Shown here in pieces: positions 24,646 to 34,086 of a stretch of 64,000 bases of DNA. Where the stretch lies: the NCBI GenBank assembly GCA_030694975.1, contig JAUYTU010000035.1:248001-312000 (forward strand), read 5' to 3'. The DNA is from Erysipelotrichaceae bacterium. GTDB taxonomy: Bacteria > Bacillota_I > Bacilli_A > Erysipelotrichales > Erysipelotrichaceae. A model generated the notes under the pieces. That model was not told the DNA's origin. It searched no databases and saw only the letters and a program-made list of their open reading frames with translations. A program made the translations under genes and the position numbers. Position 1 is the stretch's first letter. Each line of letters begins with the position of its first letter.

Positions 24646-26844
24646 TTACAGTGTTACACGGTCGACATCGATAACGCCATTAACCTTGCGAAGATTTGCA
24701 ATCACAAGTTTCAGGTGATCAAAATCCTCTACTACAATTTTTAACGTTGTCGTTGCGGTAACCTTATCATCATTGACCGTCGAATTAACCGCATTCAAAC
24801 CGGCTTTACACTGAGAAACAATGGTAACCAAATCAGTCAGTAAGAAATTGCGGTCATTGGCCATAATAAACAGCTGAACCTCATACTTACCGGTTTCAAA
24901 TTCCGAATCCCACTCGACGTGAATCAGACGTTTGGTTTCATTGACAATATTCGGACAGTCTTTGCGATGAACTTTAACCCCTTGCCCTTTGGTAATATAG
25001 CCAATGATCTCATCGCCATAAACCGGTGTACAACACCCGGCCAACGAAACCATCATGGTCTCAACTCCGGCAATACGAATGCCTGATTTACTGATTGTTT
25101 TCTTCTGTGGCGGCTTATTGAACAGCTTTGAAAAATTGATGGTATCCAACAGCGATTTGCGTGTATCCGTCAGTTTCTCCATGATCGCATGAAGCGCAAG
25201 TGATTTTACCGCAATCGCATAATAGAAATCATCATCGTTTTTAACATTAAATTCCTTATAAACCGATTCCAAACGCTTGGAACCGACGATTTCCTTATCC
25301 TCAAGATTACGCTTCTTCAACTCTTCAACAAACATCGACTGACCCTTTTTGATATAGTCCTGTCGGTCTTCCAGTTCTTTCTTCTGCAAGAAACCTTTGA
25401 TTTTATTACGGGCATGCGACGTCTTTACAAATTTCAACCAATCTTCAGAAGGTCCGTTGGGCTGTTTGGTCGTACGGATCTGAACGACATCCCCCGTCTT
25501 TAACTTCGTATTGATCGGAACCAATACCCCGTTAACGATCGCACCGATGGTTGCATGTCCGACCTCCGTGTGGATACGGTAAGCAAAATCGATCGGTGTA
25601 GAGCCATTGGGAAGATCGATTACCCGACCTTTGGGTGACATGACATAGACATTGGCTTCAAAAATATCTTTCTGAAGTAATTCCATGTATTCCTGCGCAT
25701 CATCATTGACATCATCAGTCAGCGTACTGAAATCTTTGAACCAGGATAGTTTGTTTTCAATCTCACGCTGTTCTTTTTCTTGCGAGTACTTACCTTCTTT
25801 ATAATGCCAGTGAGCCGCAATCCCACGTTCGGCAATCGAGTCCATTTTTTCCGTACGGATTTGCACTTCAAAAATATTGCCTTCATCCGCAACGATGGTC
25901 GTATGCAACGACTGATACATATTCATCTTAGGCATGGCGATATAATCTTTTAAACGACCGGGGATCGGTCGGTATTTGGCATGGATATAGCCCAATATTT
26001 CATAACAGTTCAATTCTTCTTCGCAAACGATTCGAATAGCCAGTAAATCCAGAATTTCATCAAATCGTTTTTGCTTAGTCGTCATTTTTTTATAAATCGA
26101 ATAAAGATGTTTGGATCTTCCGAAAATGCGATGCAAAATATTGTGCTCACTTAGCATGTCTGAAATATCCTGAATCATCATATTGACTTGTTTATCACGC
26201 TCAGCCTTACGAACTTCCACCAGGCGGGCGACATCATAGTACTGCTCTCTGTGCAAATAGTAAAAACTCAAATCCTCGAGTTCATTTTTAATTTCACTGA
26301 TACCCAAGCGGTGCGCAATCGGAGCATAAACATCCAATGTTTCCGCCGAGATTTTGCGTTGTTTATCTTCCGGTTGGTATTGAAGCGTACGCATGTTATG
26401 TAGTCGATCGACTAACTTAACTAAAATAACCCGGATATCTTTGGCCATGGCAATAAAAATCTTGCGATGATTGACGGCCATGTATTCTTTTTCATCGATA
26501 AACTTAATATTACCGATTTTCGTAACACTTTCAACGATGGTCGCGATTTCCCCGTCAAAAGCCTTGGTCAGCTCTTCCTTGGAAATTCCGCAATCTTCTA
26601 AAACATCATGCAATAAACCGGCAGCGATCGTTGAAGGACCGACGCGCAGCGTAGCCAAGATATAGGCAACGTTGATCAGGTGATTGATATACGGTTCGCC
26701 GCTTTTGCGCATTTGTCCGCCGTGTTTTTCGGTCGCATAAGCGATTGCTTTTTCTATAAGTTCCAGATTCTGTTCGTGACTGATGTATTCCTTGACTGTC
26801 TCCATCAAAATGTCAACAGTGATCTGCTTGCCTTGATTGGCCAT
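24646..26844 (-). CDS. relA: Bifunctional (p)ppGpp synthetase/hydrolase
   Basis: Long RSH protein of 732 residues. The N-terminal hydrolase HD domain is intact (AAGLLHDVLEDC, LVDRLHNMRTL), as is the synthetase domain (GRSKHLYSIYKKM, LLAIRIV, YIAMPKMNMYQSLHTTI). TGS, zinc-finger-like and C-terminal ACT domains follow. It makes and degrades the alarmone (p)ppGpp in the stringent response. SD AAAGGAGGAGG. It follows apt as in Bacillus, but an intrinsic terminator lies between them with no evident promoter after it. Confidence 0.95.
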   Translation of the reverse strand: MANQGKQITVDILMETVKEYISHEQNLELIEKAIAYATEKHGGQMRKSGEPYINHLINVAYILATLRVGPSTIAAGLLHDVLEDCGISKEELTKAFDGEIATIVESVTKIGNIKFIDEKEYMAVNHRKIFIAMAKDIRVILVKLVDRLHNMRTLQYQPEDKQRKISAETLDVYAPIAHRLGISEIKNELEDLSFYYLHREQYYDVARLVEVRKAERDKQVNMMIQDISDMLSEHNILHRIFGRSKHLYSIYKKMTTKQKRFDEILDLLAIRIVCEEELNCYEILGYIHAKYRPIPGRLKDYIAMPKMNMYQSLHTTIVADEGNIFEVQIRTEKMDSIAERGIAAHWHYKEGKYSQEKEQREIENKLSWFKDFSTLTDDVNDDAQEYMELLQKDIFEANVYVMSPKGRVIDLPNGSTPIDFAYRIHTEVGHATIGAIVNGVLVPINTKLKTGDVVQIRTTKQPNGPSEDWLKFVKTSHARNKIKGFLQKKELEDRQDYIKKGQSMFVEELKKRNLEDKEIVGSKRLESVYKEFNVKNDDDFYYAIAVKSLALHAIMEKLTDTRKSLLDTINFSKLFNKPPQKKTISKSGIRIAGVETMMVSLAGCCTPVYGDEIIGYITKGQGVKVHRKDCPNIVNETKRLIHVEWDSEFETGKYEVQLFIMANDRNFLLTDLVTIVSQCKAGLNAVNSTVNDDKVTATTTLKIVVEDFDHLKLVIANLRKVNGVIDVDRVTL

Positions 26845-26873
26845 GGTCCTCCTCCTTTCTTGCCTGTTTTTCT

Positions 26874-26899
26874 AAAAATCGAAGAGAATTCTCTTCGAT
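26874..26899 (-). terminator. Terminator between apt and relA
   Basis: Perfect 22-base palindrome 26878-26899 (arms of 11) with a T-run on the minus strand, 34 bases upstream of the relA start. Confidence 0.75.
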
Positions 26900-26902
26900 T
26901 GT

Positions 26903-27418
26903 TTATTCATACGACATCAATGTAAATATTTCGACATCTTTGAGTTTCTTACGACCTTCAAGTGAGGTCAGTTCAATCAAAAATGCACATCCGACGACAT
27001 CGCCGCCCAAACGACGAATCAACTCGATCGTCGCCTCTACGGTACCACCGGTAGCCAACAAGTCGTCAACGATCAAAACTTTCTGACCGGGTTTGATGGC
27101 ATCATTGTGAATATGCAACTCATTGCTGCCATATTCCAAATCGTATTTATAACTAACGGTTTCACGTGGTAGTTTTCCGGGTTTGCGTACCGGAACAAAA
27201 CCAATCTTCATCGCATAAGCGACCGGACAGCCAAAAATGAATCCACGGGATTCCGGTCCGACCACAACTTCTGCACCGACTGAACTTGCAAAATCAATGA
27301 TGCGTTGCGATGCTTCATAAAAAGCTTCACCATCACCCATTAACGGTGTAATGTCCCGAAACAGTATGCCCGGAATCGGAAAATCGGGTATTTCAGCTAC
27401 GTAATCTTTTAAATTCAT
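26903..27418 (-). CDS. apt: Adenine phosphoribosyltransferase
   Basis: Converts adenine plus PRPP to AMP. The 171-residue protein has [16 protein letters not shown], the substrate loop [13 protein letters not shown] and the PRPP-binding motif [13 protein letters not shown]. It would salvage adenine released by MtnN. SD GGGAGG. Its own promoter sits in the spacer after recJ. Confidence 0.96.
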   Translation of the reverse strand: MNLKDYVAEIPDFPIPGILFRDITPLMGDGEAFYEASQRIIDFASSVGAEVVVGPESRGFIFGCPVAYAMKIGFVPVRKPGKLPRETVSYKYDLEYGSNELHIHNDAIKPGQKVLIVDDLLATGGTVEATIELIRRLGGDVVGCAFLIELTSLEGRKKLKDVEIFTLMSYE

Positions 27419-27442
27419 GAATATGCCTCCCTTAACATGTAC

Positions 27443-27451
27443 ATTATAGCA
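27443..27451 (-). promoter_or_regulatory. Extended -10 promoter of apt
   Basis: Minus-strand TGC-TATAAT, 25 bases upstream of the apt start. Confidence 0.5.
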
Positions 27452-27454
27452 AAA

Positions 27455-29074
27455 TTAAAATTTATTTCCATGACTTTTCACTACCTTTTGAGCCATCAGG
27501 GAAATCTTGCGCCTACCCAAAAATTTCGAAATCGTCACTGTTGCAATAACATTCAGCGTATCCGCATTTCTAATCGAGTCATCAATATCACTGAAAATAA
27601 CAACTTCAGCCTCCTCATTTTTCAAAGAAACCAGCCACTTACTGAAATTACGATTGTTATTATGTAACGGCTTGATCACACGTAAATTTTCCAAAAACAC
27701 CCGTGGTCTTTCAAATCCCTGCCCAAATGGTGAACACTTTTCAAATTCCGCAAGTGCACTCAGATGAAGCACGGATGAATCGATGTGCAACACCTCGACC
27801 ACATCGTCCTCCAAGTGTTCCATAAGTTCATTAACTCCGGCAATCATAAACTTACTGAAATCATCAAACTGTAAACTACCGACTTCCAACCCGGCAGCTT
27901 GAGCATGACCGCCAAAGTGAAGCAGGTGTTCTTGCCCTTCGCTTAACAGCTGATGAAGATTGATGGACGAACTGCGTCCGCTGCCTTTGAAACTGTTTTC
28001 CTTTTGAGCCAAAACGATGGTCGGTTTACCCGTTTCTTTACTGATCTGACCAGCCGTAATTCCAACCAAACCTTCATGAAAATCAGGATGTGTAATAATG
28101 AGCAATTTCTCATCCGTAATCTGCTCCTTCGATAACTCATACATTTGCGAGCTTAACTGACGGCGGACTTGATTCAATTCTTTAATGCTCGCAGATACAC
28201 TGAGGATCTCCTCTTTTTGATCACTCAGCAGATAGCGGACGATTTGATTGACATTCGCCCGATCGGCCAACCGACCGACAACATTGAGTTTCGGAACGAT
28301 TTGAAAAGCAATCAGACCTTCATCGTATTCGTGCGTACTTTTATCAAGCAGCGCAGAGAACTGTAACAATGGTGAATGATTAAGCGCTTTTAAAGCATCA
28401 ATAACCAATTTGCGATTATAGTTCCATAAGGGCATCATATCGCCAATGGTAGCTACACCAGCCAATTGGATCATCTTGTCATTTTCCATGCCTAAAGCAA
28501 CGCAGATCAGGTATACCAACCCTGAGGTACACATTCCCTGATAAACATCAGGAAGAACATCGGGATGCAAAAAAACATCGGCTTGTACCGGCTGACTGAT
28601 GACGTGATGATCAATAATCAAAAGCAATGATCCCGAATCACGGATCTTTTTGTTTACATCATGCGTCGAAACCCCGTTATCAACCAAAATGAAGAAATCA
28701 TACCCTTTTTCAAACGCTGCTGATATCGTCGACTCTTTGGTTCCGTATCCTTCTTTAAGACGGTCAGGTATATAGAAACCGGTGGTAAAGCCCATTCGCT
28801 GACACAAATCGACCATCATGGACGTCGAACATATACCATCCGCATCGTAATCCCCACAAACCATGACTTTACGATTTTCCCTCTTTGCGATATTGAAAAG
28901 ATTGGCGGCATCATTGATGACTTCACTATCCTCCAGCGACGGACAACCATTCACCAACTGCTCGATTTGATCATTCGATAAATTCATCGAAGACAACATC
29001 TGACGCGTATATTCAAAATTGAAATGTTCATTCAGTCGATCATCCGACCATCGTACATCCTTGATAGCAAACAT
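27455..29074 (-). CDS. recJ: Single-stranded-DNA exonuclease RecJ
   Basis: DHH/DHHA1 5'-3' exonuclease used in recombination and repair. Motif I is VCGDYDADGICST, a further metal-binding motif is LVDNGVSTHD, motif III is LLIIDHHVI, and the DHHA1 domain shows FKGSGRSS and LHFGGHAQAAG. At 539 residues it resembles the E. coli enzyme more than the longer Bacillus form. I chose ATG 29074 behind AAGGAGGG; the further upstream ATG has no SD and would lie in the secDF terminator. Confidence 0.92.
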   Translation of the reverse strand: MFAIKDVRWSDDRLNEHFNFEYTRQMLSSMNLSNDQIEQLVNGCPSLEDSEVINDAANLFNIAKRENRKVMVCGDYDADGICSTSMMVDLCQRMGFTTGFYIPDRLKEGYGTKESTISAAFEKGYDFFILVDNGVSTHDVNKKIRDSGSLLLIIDHHVISQPVQADVFLHPDVLPDVYQGMCTSGLVYLICVALGMENDKMIQLAGVATIGDMMPLWNYNRKLVIDALKALNHSPLLQFSALLDKSTHEYDEGLIAFQIVPKLNVVGRLADRANVNQIVRYLLSDQKEEILSVSASIKELNQVRRQLSSQMYELSKEQITDEKLLIITHPDFHEGLVGITAGQISKETGKPTIVLAQKENSFKGSGRSSSINLHQLLSEGQEHLLHFGGHAQAAGLEVGSLQFDDFSKFMIAGVNELMEHLEDDVVEVLHIDSSVLHLSALAEFEKCSPFGQGFERPRVFLENLRVIKPLHNNNRNFSKWLVSLKNEEAEVVIFSDIDDSIRNADTLNVIATVTISKFLGRRKISLMAQKVVKSHGNKF

Positions 29075-29092
29075 GTGGACCCTCCTTATGCG

Positions 29093-29112
29093 AAAAAAGG
29101 GCATAGCCCTTT
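29093..29112 (-). terminator. Terminator between secDF and recJ
   Basis: Minus-strand AAAGGGC-TAT-GCCCTTT followed by T residues, at the secDF stop and only 19 bases before the recJ start. Confidence 0.75.
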
Positions 29113-31396
29113 AGTCATTGATTCCAATAATCGTCACTTCATCCAGTGCTTCTTTTTTACGAGGTTTCTTGGATTTTTGTGACTGTGGTTTTTTGTTAAC
29201 ACGAATGTAATACCACAATTGTGCGGCGATAAATATTGAAGAATACGCTCCGGCAACTAATCCGACCAACATCGCCAGATTAAATTCGAAGATTTCCGAA
29301 GAACCGAAACTGATCAAAGCAAAGATTGGCAATATGGTCGTAAATGTATTGAAGAACGAACGCCACAAAGTTACTTGAAGTGATTTGTTAACTATCTGAC
29401 GATAATCAGATTTTGATATATGCGGTTTCGGCCAGTGATTGACTGAATCTCGAATGCGGTCAAAGACCACGATTGAGTCATCCACAGAGTACCCTATGAT
29501 AGCTAAGATAACCGCAATAAATTCAGTATTTATTTCAACTCGGAAAATAACAAATACGGCAAACACAATAAATATATCATGCAATAAAGAGACAATAGTG
29601 CCCATTGCATAGTCCCATTCAAAACGGAGTGTTATATATATCATCATCATAACCCATGCTAACATCGAAAGAACAAATGCATTAATGACAAGTTCTCGTC
29701 CAACCACAGGGGTTACAACGACATCATTAGCTTCAAAACCATACTTATCTTCAATAAACACTTTTAATGCGCGAAGGTTTTCGGTCGTTTCTGTTTCACT
29801 GGTCGTAACATAAGCAATATCGTCACCAGCAAACTGAACGGCAATACTGTCATAACCGAATTGGGCAAAATCTGTACGGATTTCATCTAAAGTCAACGGG
29901 ATATCTGATTGCATCGTAATTTTTGTACCACTGGAAAAGTCGATACCTAAATTCATACCTCCGATTCCACGGAAACTATTGATTGTAAACAAGGATAAAC
30001 CAAGAATTAAAATCGTTGCACTTCCGATCAAAAATTTCTTCGACTGCTTTACAAAATCAATCTTTGTAAATGGACCGAAATACTTCTGATTTTCGCCTTT
30101 GGTAACATCGGGAATATTTGATGGTTTAACACCAAACAAGCCTTTTTTATTGTTAAAGAACTTCGAACGGACCAACAAACCCAATAAGAACTTTGTAAAG
30201 TAAACATTCAGTACCACCGTAACAAATACGGTAACCATTAACATGGTCGCAAATCCCTTAACAGCTCCGGTACCCAAGATGTACATGATTAATGCAGCGA
30301 TAAAGGTGGTGAACTGTGAATCAAAGATCGTCCAGAAAGCCAATTCATGACCTTCGACATAAGCTTTTTCCAATGTTCTCCCTAAATACAACTCATCCTT
30401 GATCCGTTCAAACGTGATAATGTTGGCATCGACGGTCATACCGACCCCCAAAACTAACGCAGCAATTCCCGGTAAGGTAAACACGCCACCCATACTGTTA
30501 TACAGAAACAGAACCACAAACACATACAGAAACAGCATAATCGCAGAAACGATACCCGGCAGTTTATATACGATGATCATGGCAGCCATGACCAGGAAAA
30601 TACCGATTATACCTGCAAACAGCGTTTGATTAAATGCGGCAATACCAAACTCGGCACTGACTACATTGGAATACAATTCTGCCATCTTCACCGGCAATGA
30701 ACCGGAGTTGATCAAATCAGCAAGTTCGCGTGCTTCCGCATCACTAAAGCTGCCTTTAATGATGGCATCGCCTTTGATACCCGCAGAAACCGTAGCGGCC
30801 GAAATATATTTTTGTTGGCCGGTTACTTCTTTGTCTTTTTCAGCATCATAAGAATCACCTTCCTCAAAATCAAGCCAGGTAACGATAAAGTTTTTACCCG
30901 CACCCATTTTTGAGACTTTTTCGGTCAGTTCAAAAAACTTGTTCTGATCGGCAATTTTTAACGAAACGACCGGAACTCCATTTTCAAAACCTAAAGACGC
31001 TCCGCCTTCGGTGAGAATCGAGGCATCCGCCAGCAAATTATCATCCACATCACGGAATGTCAGATTCGCAGTTGCGGAAATGATCCGACGTGCCTGCTCT
31101 TGATCGGATACACCGGCGAGCTGTACACGGATCCGATTGTTGCCTTCGATGACGATTTCCGGCTCACTGACACCCAATACGTCGATCCGCTTGGAAACAG
31201 ATCTTGCGACCGCCGCCATTGAAGGAAGTTCGTTACCGACTTCCAACGGACTTACTTCATAAACAATTTCAAATCCCCCTTGTAAATCCAAGCCAAGGGT
31301 CATATTCTTTTCTACGTCTTTCGCAAAAAAGGCGATCATCGTGAATATGGCGATAACCGTCAATGCGAAGATAACTAAACGTGGTCTTGCTTTCAT
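29111..31396 (-). CDS. secDF: Fused protein-export component SecDF
   Basis: One 761-residue polypeptide contains SecD (residues 1 to about 400) and SecF (about 440-745), with around twelve membrane segments. Signatures are GLDLQGGFEIVYEV and LGVGMTVDANIITFERIKDEL for SecD, and GMNLGIDFSSGTKI and IIGYSVDDSIVVFDRIRD for SecF. It uses the proton gradient to pull proteins out of the Sec channel. The start overlaps the ComN-like gene by an ATGA junction. Confidence 0.96.
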   Translation of the reverse strand: MKARPRLVIFALTVIAIFTMIAFFAKDVEKNMTLGLDLQGGFEIVYEVSPLEVGNELPSMAAVARSVSKRIDVLGVSEPEIVIEGNNRIRVQLAGVSDQEQARRIISATANLTFRDVDDNLLADASILTEGGASLGFENGVPVVSLKIADQNKFFELTEKVSKMGAGKNFIVTWLDFEEGDSYDAEKDKEVTGQQKYISAATVSAGIKGDAIIKGSFSDAEARELADLINSGSLPVKMAELYSNVVSAEFGIAAFNQTLFAGIIGIFLVMAAMIIVYKLPGIVSAIMLFLYVFVVLFLYNSMGGVFTLPGIAALVLGVGMTVDANIITFERIKDELYLGRTLEKAYVEGHELAFWTIFDSQFTTFIAALIMYILGTGAVKGFATMLMVTVFVTVVLNVYFTKFLLGLLVRSKFFNNKKGLFGVKPSNIPDVTKGENQKYFGPFTKIDFVKQSKKFLIGSATILILGLSLFTINSFRGIGGMNLGIDFSSGTKITMQSDIPLTLDEIRTDFAQFGYDSIAVQFAGDDIAYVTTSETETTENLRALKVFIEDKYGFEANDVVVTPVVGRELVINAFVLSMLAWVMMMIYITLRFEWDYAMGTIVSLLHDIFIVFAVFVIFRVEINTEFIAVILAIIGYSVDDSIVVFDRIRDSVNHWPKPHISKSDYRQIVNKSLQVTLWRSFFNTFTTILPIFALISFGSSEIFEFNLAMLVGLVAGAYSSIFIAAQLWYYIRVNKKPQSQKSKKPRKKEALDEVTIIGIND

Positions 31397-31677
31397 TTGC
31401 TTACTCCTTCAATCAAATCATCAAAGTCACTTAACTTTTTCTTACTGCCATCCATAATGGCTTGTTTTGACAATACCACGACAACCTCATCGGCGGTTAA
31501 CCGAAACAGATCCTCGATGGCTTCATGCAGACTGGCGGGATTTCCTTTGCGCCACATCCACCCAAACATCACATGTTCAATCTGCTGATAACTCAGCTGA
31601 ACTAAACCATCGCGTTGCAGCATTTGCAGCTTCAGCACCATCGCCAATTGCAGTTGACGGTTGCTCTGATCTATCAT
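31393..31677 (-). CDS. ComN-like post-transcriptional regulator
   Basis: A 94-residue soluble protein resembling the ComN/YrzD family: a helical N-terminus with QLAMVLKLQMLQRDG, then VMFGWMWRKGNPASLHEAI, then LTADEVVVVLSKQAI. In Bacillus, comN lies near secDF and its product controls comE operon mRNA. The match rests on the tryptophan-containing central block, size and synteny. SD GGAAGGGGA. Confidence 0.7.
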   Translation of the reverse strand: MIDQSNRQLQLAMVLKLQMLQRDGLVQLSYQQIEHVMFGWMWRKGNPASLHEAIEDLFRLTADEVVVVLSKQAIMDGSKKKLSDFDDLIEGVSK

Positions 31678-31707
31678 AAAAAATCCCCTTCCTTGTCGCC
31701 TTTACCT

Positions 31708-31713
31708 ATTATA
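31708..31713 (-). promoter_or_regulatory. -10 box of comN-secDF
   Basis: Perfect minus-strand TATAAT, 31 bases upstream of the ComN-like start; the -35 is weak. Confidence 0.45.
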
Positions 31714-31742
31714 AAGCAAACTGTGAGAAAAGTGTATGCTTT

Positions 31743-33050
31743 TTACTCCAGGTTGTTTACCAGTTCCTTAAAAATTCTGCCTCTTTGCTCATAATTGTCA
31801 AACTGATCGTACGATGCACATGCCGGGGAGAACAAGACGATATCTTCAGGATGACTCAATTTCATCGATAAAGAAACAGCATCAATCAATGTTTCAACAA
31901 CGATCGCCTCTGGATACAACTGCTTCAACTGATACTTCGTCGCACCAAACACGATCATTTTAGCTACCTTCGATAGATACGGACGCAAATCCTCGAAACC
32001 CGTATGCTTATCATATCCACCGGCGAGCAAAATTACCGGTTGTTCAAACGATTTCAATGCAATGATGGTCGCATCCGTGTTGGTACCTTTGGAGTCATTG
32101 TAATACTTCACCCCATGAACTTCTTTAACAAATTCAATGCGGTGTTCCACACCATTGAAAGCACGGATCGCCTTTCGAATCGTATCTCTGTCCATTCCCA
32201 TCACAAAAGCCATCGCTCCGGCAACCATCGCGTTGATGACATTGTGTCTGCCCAAGATTTGCAAGTCACTCAATGCAAACAGTGGTTCACCGAACAACAT
32301 AACTACTCCATCAGACACAAAACAGTCACACACCTGATCATAGGAAAACGATAATGTTCGACAATTCAGACGCTCTGTTCTTTTTACAACTTCAGGATCA
32401 TCCAAGTTGCGAAGAAAAACATCATTCTCATCCATATTTTCAAAAATACGTGTTTTCGCCTGATAATACTCCTCTAAATCAGAGAATACATCCAAATGAT
32501 CGGGCGTCAGATTCATGATGACCGCACATTTCGGTTTAAAGGTATCTGTACCGATTAACTGAAAGGCCGCAATCTCACAGGCGATTAACGCCTCTTTATC
32601 ACCGTTTTTTTCAACGATTTCACTGATTGGCAAACCGATATTACCACCGGTGAAGGAAGTTTTCTCTCCCTGTGTTAAGATTTCACCCAATAATGTGGTA
32701 ACCGTTGTTTTACCGTTGGTCCCCGTGATTGCACCTACCTGATAACTTGGCGCGAAACGCAAGGCTATTTCAATTTCATTATAAATAAAGTGTTTCTTAC
32801 TTAACTTTTCAATAAAGGGAGATTTATGGGAGATCCCGGGATTTTTAATGACCCACTGCACATCAAGATCAATTAGATCGTCCGGATGTCCGCCGTCGAT
32901 GACCTCAATTCCCAAATCGAGCAAAGAACATTTTAGATTTGCTTCCATGAGTTTCAAATCCGTCAAAATCACTTCAAACCCCATTTTGCGACACAAACGT
33001 GCAATGGCTAGGCCGCTGCGCGCAGCACCGATGATCAGTACTTTGCTCAT
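31743..33050 (-). CDS. murD: UDP-N-acetylmuramoylalanine--D-glutamate ligase
   Basis: Cytoplasmic Mur ligase that adds D-Glu to UDP-MurNAc-Ala. The N-terminal Rossmann-like domain has VLIIGAARSGLA, the ATP site GAITGTNGKTTVTTLLG, the central domain NLTPDHLDVF, and the C-terminal domain NDSKGTNTDATI. 435 residues is typical. The start at 33050 overlaps the mraY stop in an ATGA junction. Confidence 0.95.
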   Translation of the reverse strand: MSKVLIIGAARSGLAIARLCRKMGFEVILTDLKLMEANLKCSLLDLGIEVIDGGHPDDLIDLDVQWVIKNPGISHKSPFIEKLSKKHFIYNEIEIALRFAPSYQVGAITGTNGKTTVTTLLGEILTQGEKTSFTGGNIGLPISEIVEKNGDKEALIACEIAAFQLIGTDTFKPKCAVIMNLTPDHLDVFSDLEEYYQAKTRIFENMDENDVFLRNLDDPEVVKRTERLNCRTLSFSYDQVCDCFVSDGVVMLFGEPLFALSDLQILGRHNVINAMVAGAMAFVMGMDRDTIRKAIRAFNGVEHRIEFVKEVHGVKYYNDSKGTNTDATIIALKSFEQPVILLAGGYDKHTGFEDLRPYLSKVAKMIVFGATKYQLKQLYPEAIVVETLIDAVSLSMKLSHPEDIVLFSPACASYDQFDNYEQRGRIFKELVNNLE

Positions 33051-34006
33051 AAGCTGCCCAAAAACACGCCAAGAACGGCACAGATAAAGCCGAGTATCCA
33101 GAAGAAATGAACGACCCGTACTTCTTTCCAACCGGAAAGTACAAACGAATAGTGAATCGGAGTGTATTTGAATACTCTTTTATTACGAAGTTTAACAGAT
33201 CCGATTTGAATAATAACACAAAGGGTTTCATAAACAAAAACTCCACCGATGATAACGAGCAGCACTTCCTGCTTTAACAAAATCGCCATCGTAGCTAACA
33301 GTGCACCTAGAGGCAACGATCCGGTATCCCCCATAAATATCCGGGCAGGATACACATTAAATCGCAAATAAGCCAATAATGAACCCAATACTGCAAGCGC
33401 AAAACCAGCGACGGATGTCGCCGACTGAGTGATGGCAAAATAGATAAACGGAATCAACGCCAGAAATGATGTTCCGGCTGCCAGTCCATCCATACCATCG
33501 GTCAGGTTGACCGCATTGCTTGCGCCAACCAACATAAAGAATACCAGGACAGCATACAGCCATCCCAATGACAGTGTCCAGTTGACCAACGGAATCACGA
33601 CAGTGCTAGAAGCGGTGTCTTTATAGATAAAGTAAAAGATAACGGCCAGAATGATTTGTAAAAGAAATTTAAACCCGGCCGGCAGTCCGTCATTTTTCTT
33701 TTCAATAATGATTTTCACATCATCCCAAAAACCGATCAGTGCATATCCGACATAAGAAAACATTAACAGCCAGCCATTGGTATCCATATCCTCAAAAAAG
33801 AAAATCAAAAATAAGATGACCGGAATAACGACAAAGGCGACACCGCCCATGGTCGGTGTACCGGTTTTTGCTTTATGTTCATCCAACGAATACTCACTGA
33901 TGCTTTGACCGTATTTCAGTTTTTTCAAAAAAACGATCAGCCAGGGAATGGTCAGCCAGGTGACAATCAGTGAAGTAGTGAAAATCATAATCAAGCGTAA
34001 GTCCAT
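33047..34006 (-). CDS. mraY: Phospho-MurNAc-pentapeptide transferase
   Basis: Polytopic membrane enzyme that makes lipid I from UDP-MurNAc-pentapeptide and undecaprenyl phosphate. Typical blocks are DEHKAKTGTPTMGGVAF, NAVNLTDGMDGLAAG and MGDTGSLPLGALLA, with about ten membrane segments over 319 residues. Transcribed from its own promoter just downstream of the PBP terminator. Confidence 0.96.
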   Translation of the reverse strand: MDLRLIMIFTTSLIVTWLTIPWLIVFLKKLKYGQSISEYSLDEHKAKTGTPTMGGVAFVVIPVILFLIFFFEDMDTNGWLLMFSYVGYALIGFWDDVKIIIEKKNDGLPAGFKFLLQIILAVIFYFIYKDTASSTVVIPLVNWTLSLGWLYAVLVFFMLVGASNAVNLTDGMDGLAAGTSFLALIPFIYFAITQSATSVAGFALAVLGSLLAYLRFNVYPARIFMGDTGSLPLGALLATMAILLKQEVLLVIIGGVFVYETLCVIIQIGSVKLRNKRVFKYTPIHYSFVLSGWKEVRVVHFFWILGFICAVLGVFLGSL

Positions 34007-34029
34007 AAAAACATCCCCTTTTCTGCCCT

Positions 34030-34038
34030 ATTATACCA
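34030..34038 (-). promoter_or_regulatory. Extended -10 promoter of mraY-murD
   Basis: Minus-strand TGG-TATAAT, 24 bases upstream of the mraY start and downstream of the PBP2 terminator. Confidence 0.5.
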
Positions 34039-34065
34039 AAATCAGTCAATACCTGCATTAAGATT

Positions 34066-34086
34066 TAAAAAAAGCCTTACGGCTTT
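34066..34086 (-). terminator. Terminator after PBP2 gene
   Basis: Minus-strand AAAGCC-GTAA-GGCTTT plus T-run at the stop codon; it separates mraZ-rsmH-ftsL-pbp2 from mraY-murD. Confidence 0.8.
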
